Source: Alkalimarinus sediminis (GTDB lineage Bacteria; Pseudomonadota; Gammaproteobacteria; Pseudomonadales; Oleiphilaceae). Taken from it: 64,000 bases of DNA. Location of the stretch: the NCBI RefSeq assembly GCF_026427595.1, contig NZ_CP101527.1:3281001-3345000 (forward strand), written 5' to 3'. Shown here one piece after another: positions 8,673 through 18,400 of this stretch. The notes below the pieces were generated by a model. It had not been told where the DNA came from. It saw only the letters and a list, made by a program, of their open reading frames with translations, and did not search any database. Position 1 is the stretch's first letter, and each line of letters opens with the position of its first letter. The translations under genes and the position numbers were made by a program.

Positions 8673-10949
8673 TTAGCTTATAAATGAGCTCGAAGATGAC
8701 GGAAAGAACCGCTGTATATCTCGCAATATATTTTTAGTCCGCGTTGATCCAAAGTATTCTGAAATGTCCCAGCAATTTATTTTTTTGTTTGTTCTAGGAT
8801 CAACATAGAATTTCTCTGGATCACCACCCTTTGTTAACATTAGCTCAAATAGATCAGCCTCATCTAATTCAGCCGCAAGCATTAGAGGGGTATGACCATT
8901 TACTGGACTTACATGCTCTGCATTAACATCAGCTCCAGCAGCTATTAATAACTTTGCAATCTCTAACATCGACTCAATTTTCATATGCTTCATGATGTGC
9001 TGAGTTGATTGTTCGTTAATTAAAGATTGACGTTTACTAAATAGAGGGTCTTTTCTATTGTTTTTCATATGGCTACTTATATGATCTAAGGTAAATCCAC
9101 ACACCCCTTGGCTATGCCTTCTTACTGAATCTAAAACTACTGGCGTAATATCCATAGCATTCTGGTGTTGCCAATAATATTCAGAATTTCTTATCATCCC
9201 TATTCGCTTAATACAAACATTTAAAGCTGTTTGCTCGTCTGTGTCGCCACGCTTGTTTGGGTCGGCTCCTAACTCTAAGACTTTCTTTACGATATCAGGC
9301 CGACCAGTCTCAACAGCTGAAATAATCGGTAGCAGTCTTTTCTTCTGTGTGCGGGTATTTATTATTTCATGTGTATGGCTTTGCTCACAAATTAGTTCAA
9401 AAAAGCGTTCATCCAACGACTTGTAAGGAACATCAGTTACATTCATTATCTCAAGAGCAATCAATATCGGCGTGTCACCTACGTCTGATTCCACATTGAC
9501 GCTGGCGCCTTTATGTATGAGTTTCTTTGATATTTCGAAGTCCTCGTTCATTAGGAACCAGATAAGTTGAGGCATGCTTTTCTTCCATGACTCACCAACC
9601 TTAATTTTTCGATTGGGATTTCGGTAATCAGGTTTTATTTCTGGCTTACCTGTAAACAACAAAGGTCCTTTCTCTGCTTGTGAGTCTGTATATTCAACCC
9701 CTGGAAATAAGCCAGTCTTTGGGAAAATAACACTAAAGCTACTTTTCCATAGTTTTAGCTCCCAATCCTCTATTGTGTCAGAGAATTTAGAGGATGGCTT
9801 ACCATTAGAAATTGATGGTATGTCATAACCAAAACTGATGAGCGACCATTTAAGATCCTTAAGAAATACTCTATCCGGATTTGGTAGGCTGGCTGCAACT
9901 ACCATAGCTTCTTCAATTATAAATTTTTGGTTTTCACCGGCACGGAAAAGCGAGTCTTCAAATGCAGACTTGTATAACTCATTAGCACTCTCAATATTAC
10001 CAGAGAAAACCTGCAAACGAGCCTCATGCCAGTCGAACCAATACTGAGTCGACTTCAAGTGTTCAGAGCTTAAAATCATGGCTTGGGCTTCTGCAATAAG
10101 GTGTCGATATCGGTCCGGATTACTTTTATTTACTGTACGCCGCAAATTATGCTGAAGTTCTGAAATTAATGGTTGTGCAGGTCCCAACCTATGCTGGATA
10201 CAACTTTGAATTTTATAAATCTCTGACGCTATAGATATCTTATTGTTCGCTTCCCACAACGAGACCCGAGCTGAATCAATAATTCCTCCCCCTAAAGAGA
10301 TCCTCTTAACCCAGTCAATTGCCCTTGAAACAAGCAGCAAGGCTTTAGTTTTCTGCCAGTCCAAGTCGGTAGACTCATCAGAAGAACCTACATCACTTAG
10401 AAATGAGATGGAATATGCTGAGGGAAGGTCATCACCTCGAGCCCAGGCAGAAACCATATCCTTATGCTCTTTTTTTAAGGTAGAAATATGTTTATTCCAG
10501 CCTGGTTCTTTATCACGAAGCCACTCCAGGAGTGCTTTAACAGTACTGCCCTGGTTCGAAAACCAAAAACTGGGGGCCGGTCCACTAATCTTTTCATGCA
10601 GTTGAACTACGAGAGCTACAATATGCTCGACTAAGAACCCCTTTGCTAAGACCCTAAGCATCTCTTCTCGGTTGACACCATCTGCTGGAATTCGTGCAAC
10701 CACTGTATATAAATATTCATCAAGGAAGTCATTGAAACAATCTTTTACGACTTGTGAAGCTAGAGGGCCCATATACTTAGCAAGCACTTGATAAACATGC
10801 TGTTCAATCATGTCGTTGAGCTCTCTAGGATCAAATTTTCTTTTTCCTGCCAACTCATCTAGCCGCTTATTAGATTGTTTTAAATCTACAGCTCGTAATA
10901 CTAGGCGCAGTATTTCGAATGGGTTTGGATAAGGATACTCTGTGGACAT
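8673..10949 (-). CDS. Large protein with C-terminal ankyrin repeats, unknown function
   Basis: This 758-residue protein has no recognised enzymatic domain. The N-terminal two-thirds (about 1-450) is helical and charged, without clear motifs. The C-terminal third contains ankyrin-type repeats: GDTPILIALEIMN near 480, GRPDIVKKVLELGADPNKRGD near 560, then LLIAAGADVNAEHVSP and GHTPLMLAAELDEADLFELM at about 660-710. Ankyrin repeats bind proteins, so an interaction or sensing role is inferred. The gene sits alone on the minus strand between two copies of a recombinase 3' end, inside a defence island, which makes it a candidate uncharacterised defence factor. A CAGGA ribosome site precedes the ATG. 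Confidence 0.75.
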   Translation of the reverse strand: MSTEYPYPNPFEILRLVLRAVDLKQSNKRLDELAGKRKFDPRELNDMIEQHVYQVLAKYMGPLASQVVKDCFNDFLDEYLYTVVARIPADGVNREEMLRVLAKGFLVEHIVALVVQLHEKISGPAPSFWFSNQGSTVKALLEWLRDKEPGWNKHISTLKKEHKDMVSAWARGDDLPSAYSISFLSDVGSSDESTDLDWQKTKALLLVSRAIDWVKRISLGGGIIDSARVSLWEANNKISIASEIYKIQSCIQHRLGPAQPLISELQHNLRRTVNKSNPDRYRHLIAEAQAMILSSEHLKSTQYWFDWHEARLQVFSGNIESANELYKSAFEDSLFRAGENQKFIIEEAMVVAASLPNPDRVFLKDLKWSLISFGYDIPSISNGKPSSKFSDTIEDWELKLWKSSFSVIFPKTGLFPGVEYTDSQAEKGPLLFTGKPEIKPDYRNPNRKIKVGESWKKSMPQLIWFLMNEDFEISKKLIHKGASVNVESDVGDTPILIALEIMNVTDVPYKSLDERFFELICEQSHTHEIINTRTQKKRLLPIISAVETGRPDIVKKVLELGADPNKRGDTDEQTALNVCIKRIGMIRNSEYYWQHQNAMDITPVVLDSVRRHSQGVCGFTLDHISSHMKNNRKDPLFSKRQSLINEQSTQHIMKHMKIESMLEIAKLLIAAGADVNAEHVSPVNGHTPLMLAAELDEADLFELMLTKGGDPEKFYVDPRTNKKINCWDISEYFGSTRTKNILRDIQRFFPSSSSSFIS

Positions 10950-11205
10950 TGAACAATTCCTGTTGGATTTTCATTACTATATATTGTCATTCAAGATGAT
11001 TCGTTTTTTAAATACAATGAACTTATAAGGGGTGACCTCAAGTGATATAGCTAATGAATATTTCTCCTGTTTCGACCTATCTAGACCATACCAGTCAAAA
11101 TTCGAACCGAATGGCTAATATTCTTCGCTTTACTGTATCGCTTTATTTGTTAATCTCAAAATAAAGCCGGCCTCCTTATCGGAGAACCGGCGAGCCAGCT
11201 AAGGC
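10950..11205. other. Spacer between the ankyrin gene and the small glycine-rich gene
   Basis: This 256-bp AT-rich spacer should hold the ankyrin gene promoter. Apart from the terminator at 11165-11191 no structure was seen. Confidence 0.4.
11160..11191 (-). terminator. Terminator of the small glycine-rich gene
   Basis: On the minus strand GCCGGTTCTCC and GGAGGCCGGC form a GC-rich stem followed by TTTATTTT, 15 bp past the stop of the 45-codon gene. Confidence 0.75.
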
Positions 11206-11343
11206 CTATTTACCCTTAGCGGGCGCGTTACCACGGCCACCACCTGAAGGCTTTCCAGTAGTGGCCGGCCAGTTTCCTCCTGGTCCTGGGTGACTAGAAG
11301 GTCCACGACCGCCGCTATTCGAGTTTGAGCTTGATTTAGCCAT
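11206..11343 (-). CDS. Small Gly/Ser-rich protein of 45 residues
   Basis: The reading frame runs from the ATG at 11343-11341 to the TAG at 11208-11206. It begins MAKSSSNSNSGGRGPSSHPG, continues with GGNWPATTGKPSGGGRGN, and ends in APAKGK. It is basic and almost certainly disordered, with the repeated motifs GGRG / GGGRGN and an NWPATTGKPSGG core. A strong ribosome site (AAAGGAAA, 7 nt spacing) precedes it and a good terminator follows, so it is very likely expressed from its own transcript. No function is known to me. It shares the cassette with the ankyrin protein gene. Confidence 0.7.
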   Translation of the reverse strand: MAKSSSNSNSGGRGPSSHPGPGGNWPATTGKPSGGGRGNAPAKGK

Positions 11344-11490
11344 CTTAAATTTCCTTTTATTTGCTAACCCGTTATTGGGTAAACCAAGAATACATCGTAA
11401 GTCTCTAATTGGCGGCTAGGCCGTTGGCTGTAAAATTTTAATTTTTACAGATTTAAAAAAAGACTAATAAAAACAATATATTAACACCTT

Positions 11491-11621
11491 ATAAAATACA
11501 TAAAAGGTAATATTCGTCTGATAAAAGTTCTTCAACAACATAGTAGTGAGGGGTGGAGCTTAGATATATTGAAATTGCACAGAATGAAGTCGATAAAGAT
11601 TTTGTTGATTTAGAAATCTAA
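11491..11621 (+). pseudogene. 3' remnant of a second short tyrosine recombinase
   Basis: The translation of this stretch matches the C-terminal third of the recombinase at 8068-8628: IKVLQQHSSEG corresponds to VMKMLRHSSEG, then after one frameshift RYIEIAQNEVDKDFVDLEI corresponds to RYIGITQDEIDKDFVDLEI, ending at the same stop position. The 5' two-thirds is missing. A hairpin like that after the intact gene follows at 11628-11645. The two copies are in direct orientation and flank about 2.9 kb with the ankyrin and glycine-rich genes. Confidence 0.8.
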
Positions 11622-11627
11622 ATTAAA

Positions 11628-11660
11628 GGAGGGCTAACACCCTCCTATTCTATTTTTTTT
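11628..11660 (+). terminator. Hairpin after the recombinase remnant, copy 2
   Basis: GGAGGG/CCCTCC with a 6-nt loop is followed within a few bases by a run of eight T. It duplicates the element at 8633-8650. Confidence 0.65.
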
Positions 11661-11782
11661 CAACAATATATCATCTTGCAAAAGGGCTTAAAATTGACGA
11701 AGTGATGAAATTTCAGAGTAGGCCTGATATTTGGTTCACTACCAGGTTTGAAGTGACATGAATATGATGACCTTTTATAAGG

Positions 11783-14287
11783 TTAAACGCTTACACTTGT
11801 CGTAATCTCAGTGTCAATATTAGCTAATACTTCAGTATAAATATCCACATCAATCTCAGGTGCGGCAATAGAAATAATTAGCGCATAACGAGCTTGCTTA
11901 TCCCAGTGCTGAAGCTTAGTTCGTGTTCTCCACCACCCCATTGCAGGGTAGATAGCTATTTGTCCTCGCTCTGCTAATTCAGCAGCACTGCCTTTCCATA
12001 CATCTTTATGAATTGAACCTTTATTTCTGTAATTTCCTAGCTGCCAATTACTATCTCCATTAGAGCTAGTTGTTCCTAGCTCTTCAGCACGGGCTTTTAA
12101 GTTAAGTCGAGCCTTGAATTGTTTAGTTGATTCATCAGGCCTTTTAACGTCAAAGCGTAACTGATGACTTGGGTAGCTATATTTACCCGAAACATTACGA
12201 CTAGAGGGGTTAGGTTCTATGAAATATGACAAAGTTACCGTCATTTCAACATCAGCATCACCAAGCTGTAACAAGATATCCTTTGGCCAAGGGAGGTCAT
12301 GAATATGCATATCTTTCGTTGATGGCTGCTTACCTTTTTTCTTTTCGTAAGGCTGGATTGTATCTTGTACTATCAATGATAATGAATTATTGGCACTCCA
12401 CAATGCCTTATTGAGGCTAGGTACACCGTAACCCACGAGCCTAACCAATCGCTTAGCTTTTTGTTTATCTGTTTTTTCAGCTGTGACTAAGTTGAACATT
12501 TCATCTGTCCAATTCGCTGAATGTACCGTTAATGCTCTAATAGTTTCAGGCCAGTAGTCAGGATACTGTGAACAAAGTTGGGCATTAAAACGGGCAGCAA
12601 GTGCAGTAGCTGCACTTGTCGCATTTGTTGATGAAAATAACCTTTGAGAAATATCACTATAAGTGGATAACAACATTAAACTCGATAAAGTAAAGCAGGT
12701 ATCATTATCAACGCCAACATTACCGCCCTCAAAAACTATTTCTGGTTTAATTGGCATATTGTTATCCCATAGAACTGAAGTACTACTGTGCGGGGATAGC
12801 GAGCCTGCTTTAGCCAACGGAATATAGCTAGTGGCTTCTGTAATTTTTACTTTGTTGGTGTATGCACCGACTGTCAAAACGTTCCAAGCTTGTGCAGGGT
12901 CATGAATATCTTGTAATTCATTACTCTGAGGGTATTCTCTTAAATCTTCTTGCAAATCATAGGTATTACCAGCACAAACAGAAAATAATCTAGGATTAAG
13001 GTTATCCCCCAAATCATCAGCTGCCAAACTATCTAAGGCACTTGACCAAGAAGATGGCCTACCTCTATCTCTGCCATCTTTAGAAGCTAATGACATACTA
13101 AATACCCTGTTACGCGTAGGGTTTTTAATTTCAGCTTCAGACACCCCATCTGTAGTAATTAAACCTAATGGCTTACCTTTATTATCTCCGCTATATCTGA
13201 GTACTTTTACCGACTCTAATCGATGATTAATGTTAATCGGATCGCTGCTTTGTAGTGCATCAGTCAAGTCCCCCCATATAGCTAACCCTGCCATTTCAGT
13301 GCCATGGCCATTATCATCACTCATTGTCCAAGTTGGCTCTACAACAAACTGGTCACCTGGAGTCGTAAACGGGGATAACAGCGGATGTTCAGGATTTACA
13401 CCCGTATCTAAAATACAAACATAAGGTAAATCACCTTCAGCGACATTTAACCTTAATATTAATTCCTCAGACCACTCACGCTGATCAGTGATGCCAAGGT
13501 CATCGAAAAACTCAGCAGTTTCTTTAGCTAACCTTAATTCAGATACCAAGCTTAATAACAATGTACTAGATGAAAACTGTTGCTTGCAACCATGAACATG
13601 AACAACAGTACGCTCAGGAAAATTCAATTGATATGGGGTAACCTCGATGCCAAGCTCAGTAGCAATTAATGTGAAGTCATGAATAACTGCTTGCCTGTCA
13701 TCAAATACAGGTAACCATACTTCCCACCAAATATTTTCAGTGTCTGTTTGGGGGAATAATAATTCGTCGTCAGACCATAAAGCTTCTAGTGCAGCAACCT
13801 TAAAAGACTTGATCGCATCAATGAGCTTTTGATTATCTATTGGCCCACCCTTTTTATTTTTCTTATGTGCAATATAATCCTGAATTTTTGTTTCAAAGGC
13901 TGTTAATTTACCTTCAGGGATAAACACAGTTGCGATGACTTGCTCACCCACTCGCTTTACATTAAGTAATTCAATACCTTTCCTTGCATCAGCCAGGCTC
14001 TCAATGGCCATCTCCACACCATCAAAGCTTTCAAAAACGACTTGAATACCTAACTTTGACTCCAACTCATAACTATCAGCCTCATTTTTTTGGCTCGATA
14101 TGCTGGCAGAAACTGTAGCTAAGTTATTTAAAAGGTGTTGGCTGTGGGTTTCTCGAATTTGTGGCGGTATTGCTAGTTTTTTACCACCCCCAGTGGATGG
14201 GGATGTATAATTTTCTGCTTTACCAGTTGAGCCAAGGAAAATATGGGGTTTGTTATTTTTTGAGTTAACCTCTGACTTATTTTCCAC
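11783..14287 (-). CDS. ietS: Subtilisin-like (S8) serine peptidase of an IetAS-like defence pair
   Basis: This 834-residue protein carries an S8 catalytic triad: Asp in ICILDTGVNPEHP (about 292), His in DDNGHGTEMAGLA (about 326) and Ser in STNATSAATALAARF (about 552). About 280 residues precede the peptidase domain and about 250 follow it. No signal peptide is seen, so it acts in the cytoplasm. The GTG start follows GGAG by 5 nt. The AAA+ ATPase gene ends 53 bp upstream in the same operon. An AAA+ ATPase paired with a cytoplasmic subtilase is the composition of the IetAS antiphage system; assignment to that system is by domain pairing, not by alignment. Confidence 0.75.
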   Translation of the reverse strand: MENKSEVNSKNNKPHIFLGSTGKAENYTSPSTGGGKKLAIPPQIRETHSQHLLNNLATVSASISSQKNEADSYELESKLGIQVVFESFDGVEMAIESLADARKGIELLNVKRVGEQVIATVFIPEGKLTAFETKIQDYIAHKKNKKGGPIDNQKLIDAIKSFKVAALEALWSDDELLFPQTDTENIWWEVWLPVFDDRQAVIHDFTLIATELGIEVTPYQLNFPERTVVHVHGCKQQFSSSTLLLSLVSELRLAKETAEFFDDLGITDQREWSEELILRLNVAEGDLPYVCILDTGVNPEHPLLSPFTTPGDQFVVEPTWTMSDDNGHGTEMAGLAIWGDLTDALQSSDPININHRLESVKVLRYSGDNKGKPLGLITTDGVSEAEIKNPTRNRVFSMSLASKDGRDRGRPSSWSSALDSLAADDLGDNLNPRLFSVCAGNTYDLQEDLREYPQSNELQDIHDPAQAWNVLTVGAYTNKVKITEATSYIPLAKAGSLSPHSSTSVLWDNNMPIKPEIVFEGGNVGVDNDTCFTLSSLMLLSTYSDISQRLFSSTNATSAATALAARFNAQLCSQYPDYWPETIRALTVHSANWTDEMFNLVTAEKTDKQKAKRLVRLVGYGVPSLNKALWSANNSLSLIVQDTIQPYEKKKGKQPSTKDMHIHDLPWPKDILLQLGDADVEMTVTLSYFIEPNPSSRNVSGKYSYPSHQLRFDVKRPDESTKQFKARLNLKARAEELGTTSSNGDSNWQLGNYRNKGSIHKDVWKGSAAELAERGQIAIYPAMGWWRTRTKLQHWDKQARYALIISIAAPEIDVDIYTEVLANIDTEITTSVSV

Positions 14288-14340
14288 CTAAACTCCATTA
14301 TGTTAGTGTGTTATTTGATACGCAGAATATTGAGTGAAAG

Positions 14341-15321
14341 TTAGCTTTTGATATGCTGGCTTATCATGCTTCTATCGTTTATCGCATGCTTTAAGATAGG
14401 AAGTGTTATCGCCTTATGCTCATGAATTAGATATTCCTTAATAGCATCTTCCGCAGCTAAAGTGATTTCAGCATTACTCAAGCCATTAGCCAAGTCGGGA
14501 AGCTTTTTCCATGGGAAAGTTTTAGCTACATAAGGGCTAAGCTTATCCTTAAATAAGGTAATAATTTCTTGTTCTGTAGGGAGTTGATATTGAATAACAT
14601 CATCAAAACGTCTAAACAGGGCATGATCTAAAACCTCCATGTGATTAGTTGCGCACATAATCACACTGTTAGAATCATCTTGTTCAATCATTTGCAAAAA
14701 ACTGTTTAATATTCGCCTTGCTTCGCCAACATCATTTGAACTGCCTCGGTGTGAACCAAGTGCATCAAACTCATCAAAAAAGTACACGCCTCTTACTTCT
14801 CTTATTGCATCAAAAACTTGGCGTAATTTAGCAGAAGATTCACCTAAAAACTTAGTAATAACCGAATCTAATCTAACTTCAAACAACGGAAAGCCAAGCT
14901 CACCAGCTAAAACGGAAGCAGTAAACGTTTTGCCCGTTCCTGGAGCGCCAACAAGTAACACTTTACGACGGGGTGATAGCCCATGATTTTTTAATTTAGC
15001 TAAATGACGCTGCTCACGGACAATACGCTCTAATTTAGCTTTTACGTCATCAGAGACAATTAGATTAGAGAATTTTAGTTTAGGGTGGCTAACGGAAAGT
15101 AAACCTGTTGAGTCTTTAATGCTATTGGCAATAGAAACAGGTAAGTTATTAAAATTCTTTCGTTTAGCATTTTCAACAATGTCTCTTAACTCTTGAGCAA
15201 TACGGCTATGACCACTTCTTGCTTCATGAGCAGCAACTTGCAATGCGATAGATAAAAATCTATCGTCATCTTGGTCAATATGAGACGTTAATAACGCCTT
15301 TATTTGTGCTGAACTTGCCAT
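14341..15321 (-). CDS. ietA: AAA+ ATPase of an IetAS-like defence pair
   Basis: AAA-family ATPase of 326 residues. Walker A GAPGTGKTFTA lies at about residue 125, Walker B VYFFDEFDALGS at about 180, sensor-1 VIMCATNH at about 215, and arginine fingers in DHALFRRFDDVI. This is a Cdc48/FtsH-like fold without a peptidase domain; the peptidase is the next gene. The chosen start is the ATG at 15321 (MASSAQIKAL), because a longer frame to 15462 would overlap the restriction gene and has an atypical, asparagine-rich N-terminus. It probably unfolds or senses substrates for the partner protease. It is the middle gene of a leftward operon: RM enzyme, ATPase, protease. Confidence 0.8.
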   Translation of the reverse strand: MASSAQIKALLTSHIDQDDDRFLSIALQVAAHEARSGHSRIAQELRDIVENAKRKNFNNLPVSIANSIKDSTGLLSVSHPKLKFSNLIVSDDVKAKLERIVREQRHLAKLKNHGLSPRRKVLLVGAPGTGKTFTASVLAGELGFPLFEVRLDSVITKFLGESSAKLRQVFDAIREVRGVYFFDEFDALGSHRGSSNDVGEARRILNSFLQMIEQDDSNSVIMCATNHMEVLDHALFRRFDDVIQYQLPTEQEIITLFKDKLSPYVAKTFPWKKLPDLANGLSNAEITLAAEDAIKEYLIHEHKAITLPILKHAINDRSMISQHIKS

Positions 15322-15433
15322 AATTACTACTATTGTTCCGAAGTTTAAATTACTTTCTATAATTATTGACAGTATAGCAATATTTGTTTTAAAAAGTCTT
15401 TTAGTGTTATTTAGCGATACCTTCAATGCTTGT

Positions 15434-18400
15434 TTAGTCAATATCCAACGCAGGCAAACCATTCACAATTTTCATAGTTTCAAGGCTTACTGTAATTACC
15501 CTCTGTAGTAACTCTAGAGGATATTTAGCGTTACCCATGGTTTCTATTGCCCAATCGTTAGCGTCATTGACAATGCCGCTTTTCTTGTCTGTTGTAACGG
15601 CTTGGCGCTCCATTACCCATTCTATTGCCGCTTTACCATTAACTACGTAATCGTAAGCTTCTAGCGGTATGCCGCTCAGGGTAATGTTTTGGTTATAAAT
15701 AATGGTGGTGTTATCGTTAACGCTTTTTCCATCAACTTTTATTTTTGGACGCTTCATTTTGGTTACACGAAAATCTTCATCACTTAACTGTTTGATCGTA
15801 CGTTTACCACAATCAAAGGTTACGGGATAAGGCTTTACGGTTTCATAGTTAATGTGTAACTCTGCCAAATCACGACCCGCTTGTGAGAAAGACCAAAAAT
15901 CTTTAGCTGCTTTTACGCAGGGAATACGGGGCAGTTCTTTGCTGAGGTTATCGGCATAACGGTCACGATATTCAGGTGAATGCAGTAGGCCGTAGATATA
16001 ATAGAAAACATCTTCTTTAATAAAGCTTTCGTTGGGGTAAGCTTGTTGGAAGTGGCTTAAGCCTTCATCACTAATGCCATCTTTTCGGGTGTAACCGTTT
16101 TCACTAGACTCATCGGACTTTTCAGCAAATAAATCGTCATTATCACCAAAGTCGATCTTATCGATTTCTGTTTTTTCGTAGAGATAGAGAGGGAAGCATT
16201 GTCCCTTTTCGATCATGTCTAGGTTAGGAGTTACATTGTTAATCAAGACGGAAAATCCGCTTCTTGACCCTGCGCCACTAATACAAATAGTGAGGTTATC
16301 AGAGGTGCTTAAGGGATATATTTGCGGTATTTGGTATACCATTTCATTTAGTTGTCTATCAAAATACATCCACCGCTTTGTATATGGCCTATAGGCACTG
16401 ACTCTATTACAGGTTTTTGTGAAATTTAAATCTTTATGTTGCTTCAATTGATTTTTTAATGATCGTGTCCAGCTTATTTTTTCAGGATTTGAATCAATGA
16501 AAGCATTTATTTCTATGCTGTCTTCTTTTTTGTAACGTTGAAGTTCATGAGAGTAATGATTAATTGTTGCTGTAACATTCTCATTTAGCTTAATTTTTGA
16601 GCTATTATAACACCACGCATCTCTATTGGTAACGACCCCTAATGAAAAATTGTTAAAAATAGAGGGATCTATTCCACCTCGTTTTACTCCTAACTTAATA
16701 AACTTATCAAAGCTGATATCTCTTTTGTTTATCCAGTCGTGATGCATGTCTGGTTCAATGTTGTCCCAAACTTCGATGCCAGTCAAACTGCTACACGTGT
16801 TAAGTGCTTTTAGTTTTTCATGCTGAGATAAATCATTACCTATATCATGATAAAAAATATTCCCATGCTTCATCGAGTCAGGGTTTTTCACAAAAAGAGT
16901 AATCGCGATACCAGTCATACTCCCGCTGCCAAATATATTACCACCTTCTTTGGCTCGCCCTTTACTGAGCATGTTTTTTCTAATGTCCCCCCTAAGATTA
17001 ATAACGTAGATACTTGTAAACTCATCAGCTAAGCACTTTCTAAGTCCATCCGTTGTTGGTTTATCAACAAAACTACTACCACTTATATAACCAATTACGC
17101 CACAATCCCCAATACGATCACTTGCCCAGCGTATAGCTCTAATATAAGAGTCGTATAAGCCTTTTTGAAGCACTGCTGTAGAGTTTTTTGCATATGTTTC
17201 TTTAATTCTAAAATCTAGGTTCTGATAACTTAAATTTTTATTATTATCCGCCTCATCTTTCTGTCCGATAGAGTAAGGAGGGTTCCCTATGATCACACGA
17301 ATATCTAAGCTCTTTTGACGAGTACGTCGGTCACTATTGTCTGCCAACAATTCACTAATGAGGTCGTCTTTCTCATACATCTGAAAGGTGTCGGTCAAAC
17401 AAATGCCTTCGAAGGGTTCATGCTCCGTTGGAGTTTGGCCGTTGTCGCTCATTATCGAATAATATACTGCCTCAATATTAATCGCGGCTATGTAATACGC
17501 TAGCAATACGATTTCATTACAGTGAATTTCATTCTTGTACTTGTGAGCAAGTTGTTCTTTGCTAATTAAACCGCTTTGCAATAGGCGGGTGATAAAGGTA
17601 CCGGTGCCAGTAAAGGGGTCTAGGATATGTACACCTTCACTACCAAGGTTTTGACCAAACTCTTGTTGAAGCAAGTCGTTCACGCTGTGAATTATAAAAT
17701 CTACCACTTCTATAGGCGTATAAACAATACCGAGACGTTCAGTCATACGAGGGAAAGCATTTTTAAAAAACTTATCGTAAAGCTCTACAATAATTCTTTG
17801 TTTACCTTGTGCGTTATCGATGCCTTCTGCCCGCATTTTTACACTTTCGTAGAAACGCTCTAGAGTATCGGCTTCTTTATCTAGCCGGTGCTCTTGCAAA
17901 ATATCCAGTACAGTTTGCATGGCTTGCGATACTGGGTTGTTACTTGCAAAGCTGTAATCGCTAAATAGTGCATCAAACACCGGTTTAGTAATCAGATGTT
18001 GCGCCAACATTTCAACTACTTCTTCATCGGTAATGTTGTCATTGAGGTCATCACGCAATTCATTAGCAAAGGAATTAAAGGCGGCCACTTCTTTGGTATT
18101 ACTAGGGTCACTAATAATGGTATTAATGCGAGTAAGATGGGTGCTAGCAATTTTAGCGATGTCTTTTGCCCAGTCTTCCCAGTGGTTACGGTTGCCACAC
18201 TTTTTCACTACCTTGGCATAGAGGGCTCGCTCTATTTCACCCACCTCAAACTCCATTTGGGTTTGTTCTGGTGCGTTATAACCGCCTTGCTCTTCACCAA
18301 TACCATATTGGCCTTTGCCTGTGTTCTTCTTTTTACTTTTAGGCTTGTCGCTTTTGGGTTGGACGTTATCGGTAATAGAGATAACTTCCATTTTTTTATT

